Virus record (IMG/VR): IMGVR_UViG_3300025704_000015
Span: 1-64,000 of that record
From: a virus
Strand: one strand, 5' to 3'
DNA: 64,000 bases
The translations under genes were made by a program, and so were the position numbers. The notes under the pieces are model-generated. The model did not search any database and was not told where the DNA came from. It worked only from the letters and a program-made list of their open reading frames with translations. Shown here in pieces: positions 17,857 through 26,994 of this stretch. Every line of letters begins with the position of its first letter. The first letter of the stretch is position 1.

Positions 17857-18939
17857 ATGAAGTTAGTTGTAATAACAGACACTCATGCGGGTGTTAAAAA
17901 TGGTAGTGATATCTTCTTAGATTATTCTGAAAGATTTTATGATAAGGTTTTCTTTCCTTATTGTTTAGAAAATGGTATAACTAAGATACTTCATCTTGGT
18001 GATTATTTTGATCATCGAAGAGTGGTAAATTTTAAAGTTCTTAGTAGGAATAAGAAAATGTTTCTTGATAAGTTAAGAGAACATGGAATGACCATGGATC
18101 TTATTCCAGGAAACCACGACGTATTTTATAAAAATACAAATTCATTATCAAGTTGCGAAGAGATTCTTCAACATTATAAAGATGTTGTAAATCTACACAT
18201 GGAACCAACCGTCGTGAGTTATGGTAGTTTGGATATTGCATTAATCCCTTGGATAAATTCTGAGAATTACGATGAAGTAACTAACTTTGTTAAAAATGTA
18301 AAAGCTCCATTCTTAGGTGGGCATTTAGAACTTCAAGGATTTGATATGATGAAAGGAGTTCAAGCTAGTTCTGGAGCTATGAAGTCTGATATCTTTTCTC
18401 GATTTGAAATTGTAATGAGCGGCCACTTTCATACGAAAAGCAATAAAGGAAATATTCATTATCTTGGAACTCCCTTTGAATTAACCTGGGCAGATTGTAA
18501 TGATCCAAAGTTTTTCCATGTTATTGATACAGAGACACGTGAGCTAATGCCAATTCGTAACCCGCTTACAATTTATAATAAACTAGTATATGATGATAGT
18601 AAAGCGTCTGATGATATTATCACAGAGATTAAGTCGTGTAATTTTAGTTGTGTACCAGATTCATATGTAAAAGTAATTGTTATTAATAAGAAGAACCCGT
18701 TTCTTTTTGACAAATATATTGATGAGATAATTAATAAAGAGCCCTTTGATTTAAAGATTGTAGAAAACTTTGATGAATATCTTTCAGAAAATGTTGAAGA
18801 TGAAAAGATTGAAATAACTGATACTGTCAGCTTATTGAATACATATGTTGATTCTGTTGAAACTGAATTAGACTCTGACCGAATAAAATTAAAACTACAA
18901 GAACTTTTTGTTGAAGCTCAATCTTCAGACGCACTATAA
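17857..18939 (+). CDS. 47: Recombination nuclease subunit gp47 (Mre11-like)
   Basis: A 360-residue metallophosphoesterase, like T4 gp47 (339). Metal-binding motifs in order: ITDTHAG (D8, H10), HLGDYFDH (about 46-53), GNHD (85-88), GGHLE (about 158) and GHFHTKS (about 192). With gp46 it forms the Mre11-Rad50-type complex that processes DNA ends for recombination-dependent replication. gp46 follows six bases later. Confidence 0.96.
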   Translation: MKLVVITDTHAGVKNGSDIFLDYSERFYDKVFFPYCLENGITKILHLGDYFDHRRVVNFKVLSRNKKMFLDKLREHGMTMDLIPGNHDVFYKNTNSLSSCEEILQHYKDVVNLHMEPTVVSYGSLDIALIPWINSENYDEVTNFVKNVKAPFLGGHLELQGFDMMKGVQASSGAMKSDIFSRFEIVMSGHFHTKSNKGNIHYLGTPFELTWADCNDPKFFHVIDTETRELMPIRNPLTIYNKLVYDDSKASDDIITEIKSCNFSCVPDSYVKVIVINKKNPFLFDKYIDEIINKEPFDLKIVENFDEYLSENVEDEKIEITDTVSLLNTYVDSVETELDSDRIKLKLQELFVEAQSSDAL

Positions 18940-18945
18940 AATATT

Positions 18946-20667
18946 ATGATAGAATTCCATACCTTAACATATTCAAATTTTCTCTCAGTTGGAGATACAC
19001 CAATCACTATTGATTTTGAAGCAACTAAATCAACATTAATTGTTGGCCATAATGGATCTGGTAAGAGTTTAATGCTAGATGCTCTTAGCTTTGCTTTGTT
19101 TGGTAAACCACACCGAGCTATTAATAAGCCTCAATTAATTAATAGTATCAATGGTAAAAAGTGTTTAGTAGAAATAACCTTTTCGGTTGGTAATAAGAAT
19201 TACAAAATCGTCCGAGGACTTAAACCAAACATTTTTGAGATATGGGTTAATGGTGAAATGATTAACCAAGAATCTCATTCCCGCGATTTTCAAAAGTTAC
19301 TTGAGACAAACATTCTTAAATTAAACCATAAGAGTTTTCACCAAGTTGTTGTATTAGGTAATGGCAATTTTGTTCCATTCATGCAGATGCGCCAATATGA
19401 AAGGCGCAATGTTATTGAAGATCTTTTGGATATTAGTATATTTTCTAAGATGAATACTATTCTTAAAGATAATAATGCTAAGCTGAAAGATCAAATTAAA
19501 GATAATGAATATCAGTGGAAGTTGATTAAAGAAAAGATTATTTTACAGCGTAAGCATATTGATAAGTTATCAGATATCAGTGAATCTAATCGAGTTAAAT
19601 ATGAATCAGAGATTGCAGATATTCAATCAGAACAAAACGTTTTAATTGAAAGTAACGAAAAAATCTTGGTTCGTTACAAAGCAGAGCATAGTGATACTGA
19701 AAAGAAGCTTAATACTTTAAATCGTAGTTTGAATAAAATGAAATCATTTGAATCTCAGATTAAAAGTAAAATGAATGCTATTGAAAAGGAAGCCGAGTTT
19801 TACAAGTCTAACTCAGCTTGCCCAACATGTAGCCAAACTATTGATACGGTTATACGCGATAACAAACTAGAATCTTGTGGATGTAAACAAGAAGAACTAA
19901 CTGATGGTTTTGAAAAATTACAGAACAACATTAAATCTACCGGCGAACAACTACAAACCACTAATCAGGAAATGCAAGAGTTGTTTAAACTTAATAATGA
20001 AATGACTAGTAATAATGTTTTGATTAAAAACTTTTCAAAGCGGATATCTGAATTAAGTGCTCAAAAGAATGAAACCGCAGATGATAACGATTTAAAGAAA
20101 TCGCAGAATGAATTACTTGATATGCAAACTACTAGGGATGACCTTAGCGATTTAAAATCAAAGCAAATTGAAGAAAAACATTATAATGATGTTATTGGTG
20201 AACTGCTAAAGGATACTGGTATTAAAACGAAGATCATTCGTCAATACCTTCCCCCGATGAATAAGTTAATTAATAATTATCTGCAGTTGCTTGACTTCTT
20301 TGTTAGTTTTGAATTGGATGAAAACTTTAATGAAACTATTAGAAGCCGCCATCGTGATGACTTTAGTTATGCATCATTCAGTGAAGGAGAGAAACAACGA
20401 ATTGACTTAAGTCTTTTATTTGCATGGCGACAAATTGCCAAAATGAAAAACTCAGCAAATACAAACCTTCTTATATTGGACGAAGTGTTTGATGCTAGTC
20501 TTGATTTTGACGGCATTGATAATTTGTTAAAGATAATGCATTCGCTTGATGATGAAACTCGTGTTTTTGTTATTAGCCATAAGCAAGACCTCCTTGAAGG
20601 AAAATTTGATCGTAAGATTGAGTTTCAAAGACGCCAAAACTTCACAAGCATAAAATCTATCACGTAA
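18946..20667 (+). CDS. 46: Recombination ATPase subunit gp46 (Rad50-like)
   Basis: A 573-residue SMC/Rad50-type ATPase. Walker A GHNGSGKS is at 34-41. Long coiled-coil arms flank a zinc hook CPTC (C292, C295) with a second Cys pair nearby. The signature SFSEGEKQRIDLS and Walker B LLILDEVFD follow. Size matches T4 gp46 (560). It pairs with gp47. The gene is followed by a 269-base intergenic region holding the repeat and promoter for the CobT-like gene. Confidence 0.96.
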   Translation: MIEFHTLTYSNFLSVGDTPITIDFEATKSTLIVGHNGSGKSLMLDALSFALFGKPHRAINKPQLINSINGKKCLVEITFSVGNKNYKIVRGLKPNIFEIWVNGEMINQESHSRDFQKLLETNILKLNHKSFHQVVVLGNGNFVPFMQMRQYERRNVIEDLLDISIFSKMNTILKDNNAKLKDQIKDNEYQWKLIKEKIILQRKHIDKLSDISESNRVKYESEIADIQSEQNVLIESNEKILVRYKAEHSDTEKKLNTLNRSLNKMKSFESQIKSKMNAIEKEAEFYKSNSACPTCSQTIDTVIRDNKLESCGCKQEELTDGFEKLQNNIKSTGEQLQTTNQEMQELFKLNNEMTSNNVLIKNFSKRISELSAQKNETADDNDLKKSQNELLDMQTTRDDLSDLKSKQIEEKHYNDVIGELLKDTGIKTKIIRQYLPPMNKLINNYLQLLDFFVSFELDENFNETIRSRHRDDFSYASFSEGEKQRIDLSLLFAWRQIAKMKNSANTNLLILDEVFDASLDFDGIDNLLKIMHSLDDETRVFVISHKQDLLEGKFDRKIEFQRRQNFTSIKSIT

Positions 20668-20806
20668 CTCGTTAATGGTTAATAGGTTAAAATGCATAAA
20701 ACGTGATAATAACGTAAAAAGGGCATTAGAGAGCAATTCTTCTTATTTCCTATAATATATACGTCAAACAGTTTTAAAATGGCTCTTTAAACGGTCTTTT
20801 TTACGA

Positions 20807-20869
20807 CAAACCCTTATTCTACGGGGGTTCCAGAACAAAATGTGCATTTTGTGAATTATTTTATTTACA
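20807..20869 (+). repeat. 63-bp promoter-linked repeat, copy 1
   Basis: This 63-base block recurs at 59730-59792 with only two differing bases. It contains a hairpin (AACCC with GGGTT) and the near-palindrome CAAAATGTGCATTTTG, and it ends with the TTTACA -35 box of the next promoter. The two copies carry TG versus CA in the palindrome centre, so the palindromes are exact reverse complements of each other. The block looks like a protein-binding operator or UP-like element. The rest of this intergenic region (20668-20806) shows a TATAAT at 20751 without a clear -35. Confidence 0.75.
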
Positions 20870-20892
20870 TTCTATGCTTTTTAGAGTATAAT
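20864..20892 (+). promoter_or_regulatory. Sigma70-like promoter of the CobT-like gene
   Basis: TTTACA, 17-base spacer, TATAAT. A 40-base leader follows beginning ACAAGGACGG. The promoter at 23339 has an almost identical leader start (ACAAGGAAGG), and both are preceded by a matching AT-rich GCATTTT....ATTATTTTA element. Confidence 0.75.
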
Positions 20893-20936
20893 ATATCTAC
20901 AAGGACGGCACGAGAATAGCCAACCACCACTATATC

Positions 20937-23294
20937 ATGATTAAAGAACCACACGTTATTAAACCAAAGCCTGACCGCACTATTATTAATATAGACGCTC
21001 AGAAACAGCTTGCCAAATTATTAGCCACTGAAGATATTCAAGTGACTGTTGGCAATTTTAAGACAGCCTATTTTGATGTTAAAAATCGAGTTCTTGGATT
21101 GCCTGCGTGGAATACCGATACTAAAGAGGTTTCCGACCTGCTGGTTGGCCATGAAGTTGGTCATGCTCTATTTACTCCTGAGGATGGAATTACTAAATTT
21201 AAAGAGCGTTATCCAAAACTCCCTTTTGACATTGCCAACATTGTTGAAGATATTAGGATTGAAAAGATGATCCAATTTAAATATCCTGGCCTTATTAAAT
21301 CCTTTAATGATGGATACTCCTATTTTAAAGAAAACGATCTTTTTGAAATTAAAGATAAGGATGTGAATGCTTTAGGATTCATTGATCGTATTAACCTTAA
21401 AGGTAAATTAAGAGATCTTATTGATGTCCAATTCTCCGATGAGGAAACCGTATTATTTGATAAGGTTAACCGGTGTAAAACCTATGATGATGTATTGGAC
21501 GTTATTCAAGAGCTTGCTGATTTTATTGAGAAAGAGGAAGAGAAAAACCCCAAAGAAAAGGCAAAACAGCCTTCTGATGACGGCGAGGATAACCAAATGT
21601 CTAACGATTCAGAATCAGGTGACGATGATTTAGAATCAGAAGATGATGATGGCGATTCCTCTTCAAAATCCTCAGAAGATAAAAACTCATCTCCAGATAC
21701 TAATACATCACATGGTGGAAACTCTGGAGGACAGCTTCACAGTAAAGAAGAAGAAACCTCAGAAGCGTTTAAATCAGAAACTCAAGATTCATTAGATAAA
21801 CACCTTGAGGATCTTGGTGAAATGGCATCCAATGAAACTATCCTAAATAAATTTCCTGAAAAAAATGTGGGAAATTTAGTACACTCCCTCGATGACGTTC
21901 GCACGGCGCGTAAAGCCAGTATTCATTATGATACTATTATGAATGATCCAATGGTTCACGAAAAGTGGGCCTTGTTTAAGAATTCTACAAAGAAAAATGT
22001 AAATATCCTTTGTAAAGAATTTGAAAGGCGAAAAGCCGCACATTCATATTCAAGATCTACACAAGCTAGAACCGGAGCCATCAATGTAAACAAATTGCAT
22101 AGTTACCAATATGATGATCAGATTTTTAAATCGGTAACCAACCTTGCTGATTCTAAAAACCACGGAATGAATATTTTTATTGATAACTCAGGAAGCATGG
22201 GTAATTGCATCAGCGATGTTATTAAACAGACTATTCAATTGGTTATGTTTTGTAAGACGGTTGATATTCCGTTCTCTGTTTATAGTTTCACCAGTAAATC
22301 CGGTAGAGCCTTTTTGGAAAATGGTAAGTATATTAGAAAATACGAAAATAAAAACGACTTCTTTAGAAATAATTTCCAATACGGAAATAACCTTGATATC
22401 TTTACTACCGAGGTTTGTGAGTTAATGAATTCCTCTTTAAAGAAATCTAAATATGAAACTGCTTTAAAAGAATTATATATTCAAAGCGGTGCAATATTTT
22501 CAGATGGAGATAAATATGATAAGCTATCCATTCAAATAAATCAACCGTATGGCACTAGAACATATCAGACTAACCTATATTTGGAACATAACTGTATGAA
22601 TTCTGAATTAGAAGAGATGGGCGGCACTCCTCTTATTGAAACTTTAATCATGGCTCACGGCCTTATCAAAAATTTCAGGAAAACGCATAATGTTGAAAAA
22701 ATGACAACTGTATTTTTAACAGATGGCGAAGGCCAAACTCCTCACTCTCATTCTACCGAGCCAAAAGTAGAGGATGAAGAAAATCAAATGTATTCAAATT
22801 CTAAAGACCCTTGGGGAAATTACCGATATATTAAAATAGGAAAAGATACTGTTGATATTAGTCGCCAAAACCCGAATGCATATTCTGATGTTGTAAAAAG
22901 TATTAAGAAGGACACCGGCTCTAAGATGATTGGATTCTTCTTAACTTCAAGTCCGGCAAATGGCAGAAATCATTCATTCGGCGCATTGGCTCATATTAAA
23001 AATCTACGTAAGTGGGAATATATTGACAAGTGTAAAAATGAAGCTAAGAAACTAAAAAGCAACTGTTATGCTATTGAAAATGGATATAACTATGATACCT
23101 ATTTCGTTATTGATAACCTTAAATCCTTAAAAATAAATGATGAAGAAGAATTTCAAGTGCCAGACACCGTTGATACTGAAGATCTTAACAAAGCCGCGAA
23201 TAGAAGTAAATTGGCAACCTCCTTTAAGAAGTTTAATACCACTAAACGACAGAGCCGAATTTTCCTTAATAAATTCATTGACACGGTGATTTAA
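20937..23294 (+). CDS. CobT-like HExxH and VWA-domain protein
   Basis: 785 residues. The N-terminal part has a zinc-protease motif HEVGH (72-76) and downstream VEDIRIE, a plausible third ligand. The middle (about 195-270) is acidic and Ser-rich. The C-terminal half is a von Willebrand A domain with a MIDAS motif IDNSGSMG (about 413-420) and a FLTDGEG segment near 595. This is the architecture annotated as cobaltochelatase CobT or peptidase in marine T4-like phages. With the downstream CobS-like ATPase it forms a MoxR/VWA-type pair. No CobN is present, so cobalt insertion is unlikely to be its sole role. The true substrate is unknown. Confidence 0.8.
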   Translation: MIKEPHVIKPKPDRTIINIDAQKQLAKLLATEDIQVTVGNFKTAYFDVKNRVLGLPAWNTDTKEVSDLLVGHEVGHALFTPEDGITKFKERYPKLPFDIANIVEDIRIEKMIQFKYPGLIKSFNDGYSYFKENDLFEIKDKDVNALGFIDRINLKGKLRDLIDVQFSDEETVLFDKVNRCKTYDDVLDVIQELADFIEKEEEKNPKEKAKQPSDDGEDNQMSNDSESGDDDLESEDDDGDSSSKSSEDKNSSPDTNTSHGGNSGGQLHSKEEETSEAFKSETQDSLDKHLEDLGEMASNETILNKFPEKNVGNLVHSLDDVRTARKASIHYDTIMNDPMVHEKWALFKNSTKKNVNILCKEFERRKAAHSYSRSTQARTGAINVNKLHSYQYDDQIFKSVTNLADSKNHGMNIFIDNSGSMGNCISDVIKQTIQLVMFCKTVDIPFSVYSFTSKSGRAFLENGKYIRKYENKNDFFRNNFQYGNNLDIFTTEVCELMNSSLKKSKYETALKELYIQSGAIFSDGDKYDKLSIQINQPYGTRTYQTNLYLEHNCMNSELEEMGGTPLIETLIMAHGLIKNFRKTHNVEKMTTVFLTDGEGQTPHSHSTEPKVEDEENQMYSNSKDPWGNYRYIKIGKDTVDISRQNPNAYSDVVKSIKKDTGSKMIGFFLTSSPANGRNHSFGALAHIKNLRKWEYIDKCKNEAKKLKSNCYAIENGYNYDTYFVIDNLKSLKINDEEEFQVPDTVDTEDLNKAANRSKLATSFKKFNTTKRQSRIFLNKFIDTVI

Positions 23295-23338
23295 TAGGAA
23301 AAAATGTGAAAATAAATGCATTTTCTATCATTATTTTA

Positions 23339-23367
23339 TTTACATTCACTAAGATTTAGTTTATAAT
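23339..23367 (+). promoter_or_regulatory. Sigma70-like promoter of the CobS-like gene
   Basis: TTTACA, 17-base spacer, TATAAT, then a leader starting ACAAGGAAGG about 30 bases or more from the ATG. The upstream GCATTTT....ATTATTTTA element resembles that of the promoters at 20864 and 59787. Confidence 0.75.
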
Positions 23368-23428
23368 ATATCTACAAGGAAGGGAACGGATTCGCTAAGT
23401 ACCTCCCATTACACCATCAAATTACATT

Positions 23429-24649
23429 ATGAAAAAAGACACCACAAATACGCAGAAGCCTGAGTCCAACTATGACACTGTAATGTCAGAATTAGAACAA
23501 GCAGTCTCAACATATCCAATCGTTAAAACGAAGGATATTTACACACACGCTAGAGCCCACGGTTATAGTTACAATAGTGCCAAAGAAACCTTTATGCACT
23601 CCGGCCCAAAGCGAGGTGAATGGGACATGCGCAATGTCTGCCTAACTAAGCCTACGCAAAAGAAAGCTTCGGTGGCTCAACCTCAGCAAAGTAACTCTGC
23701 TGATGAGAATTTCAAATTTGCCACTTCGGTCCAATCGGTTTCCAATGACGATGTTTATATCCCAGAGGTAGATCCTAACTTTATTTCATGGGGCGACTTC
23801 TCAAAGATTAAGAAGATTATCGACTCAAAACAATTTTTCCCTCTGTACATTAGTGGAATGTCAGGAAACGGGAAAACAATGATGGTTGAACAAGCCTGCG
23901 CAAAGGCAAAGCGCGAATATGTTCGAGTACAGATATCACCAGAAACTGATGAAGACGATCTGATTGGTGGTTTTCGTCTCATCAATGGTGAGACTGTATT
24001 CCAAAAAGGACCGGTACTAAAAGCCATGGAAGCTGGATGTATACTATTGATCGACGAAATGGACCGAGGTTCAAATAAGATCATGTGTCTCCAAGGCGTC
24101 TTGGAAGGTAAGCCGGTGATGGTGAAAAAAACGGGTGGCGTAGTTCACCCCGCTCCTGGGTTCAACGTTATTGCAACGGCGAATACTAAGGGGCGGGGTG
24201 CCGATGATGGACGATACTCTGCCGCACAAATCATTGATGATGCTTTCGTAGAACGATTCGTAGCAAGTATCGATCAGCCCTTCCCCGCATATAATGTCGA
24301 ACTAAAAATTATTAAGAAGCATATGACTTCATGCGATGTCAGAGGGCACGATGATTTTGCTGATAAACTCGTCAGCTGGGGCGCAGTTATCCGTAAGACT
24401 TACGAAAGTGAAGGCGTTGACGAATTAATCTCAACTCGCCGACTATGCCACATTGTTAAAGCTCTTTCAATCTTTAACAATCGCCTTGAAGCAATTAAGA
24501 TGTGTATCACCCGATTCGAAGATGAGACTAAGGAAGCTTTCCTCGATCTCTATACCAAGATTGATACAAATCAAATTGACAAAGATATGAATTTCACGAC
24601 TGACGAAAACTCGACTGACGAAAACTCTAGTGATACTAGCCAACACTAA
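23429..24649 (+). CDS. cobS: CobS-like MoxR-type AAA+ ATPase
   Basis: 406 residues. The N-terminal 100 residues form a linker with a small HTH-like start. Then comes a AAA+ core: Walker A GMSGNGKTMM (about 146-155), DEDDLIGGF, Walker B ILLIDEMDRG (about 207-216), NVIATANTKGRG, and VERFVASIDQPFP. This matches CobS-type ATPases found in many marine T4-like phages. It likely remodels or activates the preceding VWA partner. The last 18 residues are a repetitive TDENS tail. Codon use is more G/C-ending than neighbours. Confidence 0.85.
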   Translation: MKKDTTNTQKPESNYDTVMSELEQAVSTYPIVKTKDIYTHARAHGYSYNSAKETFMHSGPKRGEWDMRNVCLTKPTQKKASVAQPQQSNSADENFKFATSVQSVSNDDVYIPEVDPNFISWGDFSKIKKIIDSKQFFPLYISGMSGNGKTMMVEQACAKAKREYVRVQISPETDEDDLIGGFRLINGETVFQKGPVLKAMEAGCILLIDEMDRGSNKIMCLQGVLEGKPVMVKKTGGVVHPAPGFNVIATANTKGRGADDGRYSAAQIIDDAFVERFVASIDQPFPAYNVELKIIKKHMTSCDVRGHDDFADKLVSWGAVIRKTYESEGVDELISTRRLCHIVKALSIFNNRLEAIKMCITRFEDETKEAFLDLYTKIDTNQIDKDMNFTTDENSTDENSSDTSQH

Positions 24650-24692
24650 TAAACAACAAACGGCTATAACAACAAAAACAAAAACAACAAAT

Positions 24693-24950
24693 ATGAATAA
24701 ACAACAAATTGCTAAATTCCGCACGCTCGTTAAACGCAACACTCAATCAGACGCTGTTGCCGAATGTCTTAACCGAGGCGAAGAGTTCTCAGTTGAAGAT
24801 GCAAAAATGGCTGGCATTGGCGATCCCCGCCGTGTCGTAAATCGCCTTCGCACAGAGCGAGGTGTTAAGATTTACTCTAACTCTCACCGCCTACGCGGCG
24901 GTACTACCGTTAAGCGATACACCCTAGTTAGTCCTAAGGCAAAACGTTAA
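24693..24950 (+). CDS. Small winged-helix-like DNA-binding protein
   Basis: 85 residues starting MNKQQIAKFRTLV. The in-frame ATG at 24630 would overlap cobS, so the second start is preferred. The layout (SDAVAECLNRGEEFSVEDAK, then DPRRVVNRLRTERGVKIYS and a basic strand pair) is that of a winged helix-turn-helix with recognition helix RRVVNRLR. It is a candidate regulator of replication-cluster genes. A strong terminator follows. Confidence 0.7.
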   Translation: MNKQQIAKFRTLVKRNTQSDAVAECLNRGEEFSVEDAKMAGIGDPRRVVNRLRTERGVKIYSNSHRLRGGTTVKRYTLVSPKAKR

Positions 24951-24968
24951 TAGACGGTAATAATAGTG

Positions 24969-25010
24969 CCGTGTCAGGGTTGTGGTGGTCCTGACACGGT
25001 TACTTTTTTT
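24969..25010 (+). terminator. Rho-independent terminator
   Basis: A perfect 10-bp stem CCGTGTCAGG/CCTGACACGG (24969-24978 and 24990-24999) is followed by seven T at 25004-25010. It separates the CobT/CobS operon from the clamp promoter, whose -35 begins one base later. Confidence 0.92.
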
Positions 25011-25011
25011 A

Positions 25012-25040
25012 TTTACAAATCACTACAATTAGAATATAAT
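25012..25040 (+). promoter_or_regulatory. Sigma70-like promoter of the sliding clamp gene
   Basis: TTTACA, 17-base spacer, TATAAT. The gp45 ATG is only seven bases past the -10, so the transcript is predicted to begin at the start codon. Confidence 0.8.
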
Positions 25041-25046
25041 ATCATT

Positions 25047-25718
25047 ATGACAACGTTATCAAACGACACCTTAAACATCCTAAAGAACTTCTCAGATATC
25101 AATCCAAATTTGGTTGTTAAGCCTGGGAATTCTCTAAGCACAATCGCCGAAGCAAAGAATATTTTTGCAGTAGCTGAAATTACAGAAACCTTTGAATCTC
25201 AATTTGGAATCTATGATCTTAACGAATTTATCAATGTAGTTAACTTGGTAGATGAACCTGAGCTTTCCTTTAACGGCGAATCAGTAACTCTACAAAATGG
25301 AAAAGCTAAAGCATCTTATCGCTTCGCCGATGAAAGCATTCTCACTTCGCCTCAAAACGAAATCACAATGCCATCAACTGAAGTAAGTGTATCAATCAGT
25401 GGTAATACTTTAACTCAAATTAGGAGTGCGGCTCGTGTTATGAACCATGCTATCGTCTCGCTAAAAGGTGAAGATGGCGTAGTTACTTTAGCCGTAGTTG
25501 ATCCAAAGAACCCAACAGCAAACACATTTTCAATCATTCTCGATGAAGACAACGAATGCAAATCATCCTTTGATCTGCAGTTCCTCATCGCGAATTTAAA
25601 AGTTCTTAGCGGAGACTATAATGTAAAAATTAGTTCAAAGCTAATCAGTGAGTGGATAAATACATCAGTGCCTGTAAAATATTACATCGCTCTTGAAAAA
25701 ACATCAACTTACAACTAA
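25047..25718 (+). CDS. 45: DNA polymerase sliding clamp gp45
   Basis: A 223-residue clamp, matching T4 gp45 (228) in size and pattern: MTTLSNDTLNILKNFSDINP, KNIFAVAEI, FGIYDLNEFINVV, and a C-terminal NLKVLSGDYNVKIS...YYIALE. The ATG at 25047 is used because the longer frame runs back through promoter and terminator. The clamp trimer tethers gp43 to DNA. In T4 it also tracks along DNA to activate gp55-dependent late transcription, linking replication with the TATAAATA promoters here. The clamp loader genes follow. Confidence 0.93.
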   Translation: MTTLSNDTLNILKNFSDINPNLVVKPGNSLSTIAEAKNIFAVAEITETFESQFGIYDLNEFINVVNLVDEPELSFNGESVTLQNGKAKASYRFADESILTSPQNEITMPSTEVSVSISGNTLTQIRSAARVMNHAIVSLKGEDGVVTLAVVDPKNPTANTFSIILDEDNECKSSFDLQFLIANLKVLSGDYNVKISSKLISEWINTSVPVKYYIALEKTSTYN

Positions 25719-25757
25719 ACTAGTAAAGTAAAAACAACAAAACAACAAAACATAATT

Positions 25758-26033
25758 ATGGAAAACGAAGAAAATACCGCAACGGAAACCCCTGAAACTG
25801 TCGAAATTAACCTTGGAGCAGTAGCAATGGTATGTAGAGTAATCGCAGCATGTACAGAGCGTGGCGCGATTAAAGCAGAAGAAATGTCAACCGTTGGTCA
25901 AGTATTTGATTATATGCGCGCATTCCTTCCCGCACCAGAAGCTAAAGCTGAAGGCGAAGAAGCTGAAGGCGAAGAAGCTGAAGGCGAAGAAGCAACCGCT
26001 GAATCCGATATTCTTGAGCCGGTAGAAGCCTAA
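25758..26033 (+). CDS. Small acidic protein between clamp and clamp loader
   Basis: 91 residues. A folded-looking middle (INLGAVAMVCRVIAACTERGAIKAEEM...VFDYMRAFL, about residues 22-62) is followed by a repetitive acidic tail of AEGEE units. Similar small proteins sit between gp45 and gp44 in marine T4-like phages. No function is recognised. Confidence 0.65.
   Translation: MENEENTATETPETVEINLGAVAMVCRVIAACTERGAIKAEEMSTVGQVFDYMRAFLPAPEAKAEGEEAEGEEAEGEEATAESDILEPVEA
25947..25991 (+). repeat. Three tandem 15-bp repeats inside a gene
   Basis: The unit GCTGAAGGCGAAGAA occurs three times exactly, encoding AEGEE repeats in the acidic tail. Copy number may vary between relatives by slippage. Confidence 0.85.
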
Positions 26034-26058
26034 ACAAAAATTGACTTAAATTTATATT

Positions 26059-26994
26059 ATGACTGAAACACTTTGGTGCGAAAAGTATCGCCCAACCACG
26101 ATTGACGATTGTATCCTTCCTAACGAATTAAAGAAAACATTTAATTCTATTGTTAAATCAGGAGAGGTTCACAACATGTTATTGACCGGCTCAGCTGGTC
26201 TTGGAAAAACAACTGTAGCAAAAGCATTATGCAATCAACTTAATCTTGACTATATGTTAATCAACGGTTCGGAAGAATCCGGTATTGATGTATTAAGAAA
26301 TAAGATTAAGCAGTTTGCTAGTAGCGTTAGTCTTGGCGGCGGTTTAAAGGTAATCATTCTTGATGAGGCTGATTATCTTAACGCCCAAAGTACACAGCCT
26401 GCTTTGCGCGGTTTCATTGAGGAGTTTTCTAATAACTGTAGGTTTATCTTAACTTGCAATTTTAAGAATCGAATCATTGAGCCGTTGCATAGCAGGTGTT
26501 CAGTCATTGAGTTTAATACAAATAAAAAGGATCTTGCCACACTTGCTGGTAAGTTCCTATCGCGTTTAAAAACTATATTAGATAAGGAAGGCATTAAGTA
26601 TGAAGATAAAATACTAGCCGAACTTATTATTAGATATGCTCCAGATTGGAGAAGGATTATTGGTGAGTGCCAACGATATGGAGCAGGCGGTGAAATCCAG
26701 CCAACTGTTTTACTTGGAGTATCTGATTCTAATATTTCTGAGGTTATTACTTTCCTAAAGTCAAAAGACTTTAAAGGAATGCGAGGATGGGTATGCAATA
26801 ATACATCTCTTGATAGTACTGTTGTATTTAGAAAGATATACGATTCATTATATGATTATGCAGATCCTTCATCTATTCCTTCTGCAGTTTTAATCATTGC
26901 CGATTATAGTTACAAAGCAGCGTTCTGTGGTGATAAAGAAATCAACATGGTTGCCTGTTTAGTAGAGTTAATGGCAAACATTAAATGGAAGTAA
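26059..26994 (+). CDS. 44: Clamp loader large subunit gp44
   Basis: A 311-residue AAA+ protein: WCEKYRPTTIDDCILP start, Walker A GSAGLGKTT (44-52), Walker B IILDEADYL (about 103-111) and the SRC motif (RCS near 155). Size matches T4 gp44 (319). Four gp44 subunits with one gp62 open and load the gp45 clamp. The stop overlaps the gp62 start. Confidence 0.95.
   Translation: MTETLWCEKYRPTTIDDCILPNELKKTFNSIVKSGEVHNMLLTGSAGLGKTTVAKALCNQLNLDYMLINGSEESGIDVLRNKIKQFASSVSLGGGLKVIILDEADYLNAQSTQPALRGFIEEFSNNCRFILTCNFKNRIIEPLHSRCSVIEFNTNKKDLATLAGKFLSRLKTILDKEGIKYEDKILAELIIRYAPDWRRIIGECQRYGAGGEIQPTVLLGVSDSNISEVITFLKSKDFKGMRGWVCNNTSLDSTVVFRKIYDSLYDYADPSSIPSAVLIIADYSYKAAFCGDKEINMVACLVELMANIKWK

Noticed and set aside
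20745-20760. Second promoter (TATAATATATA) after gp46
   Set aside because: No -35 at a suitable distance; reported only as a note in the repeat entry.
24966-25046. N-terminal extension of the sliding clamp
   Set aside because: It reads through the terminator stem and the promoter; the ATG at 25047 matches the clamp family start.
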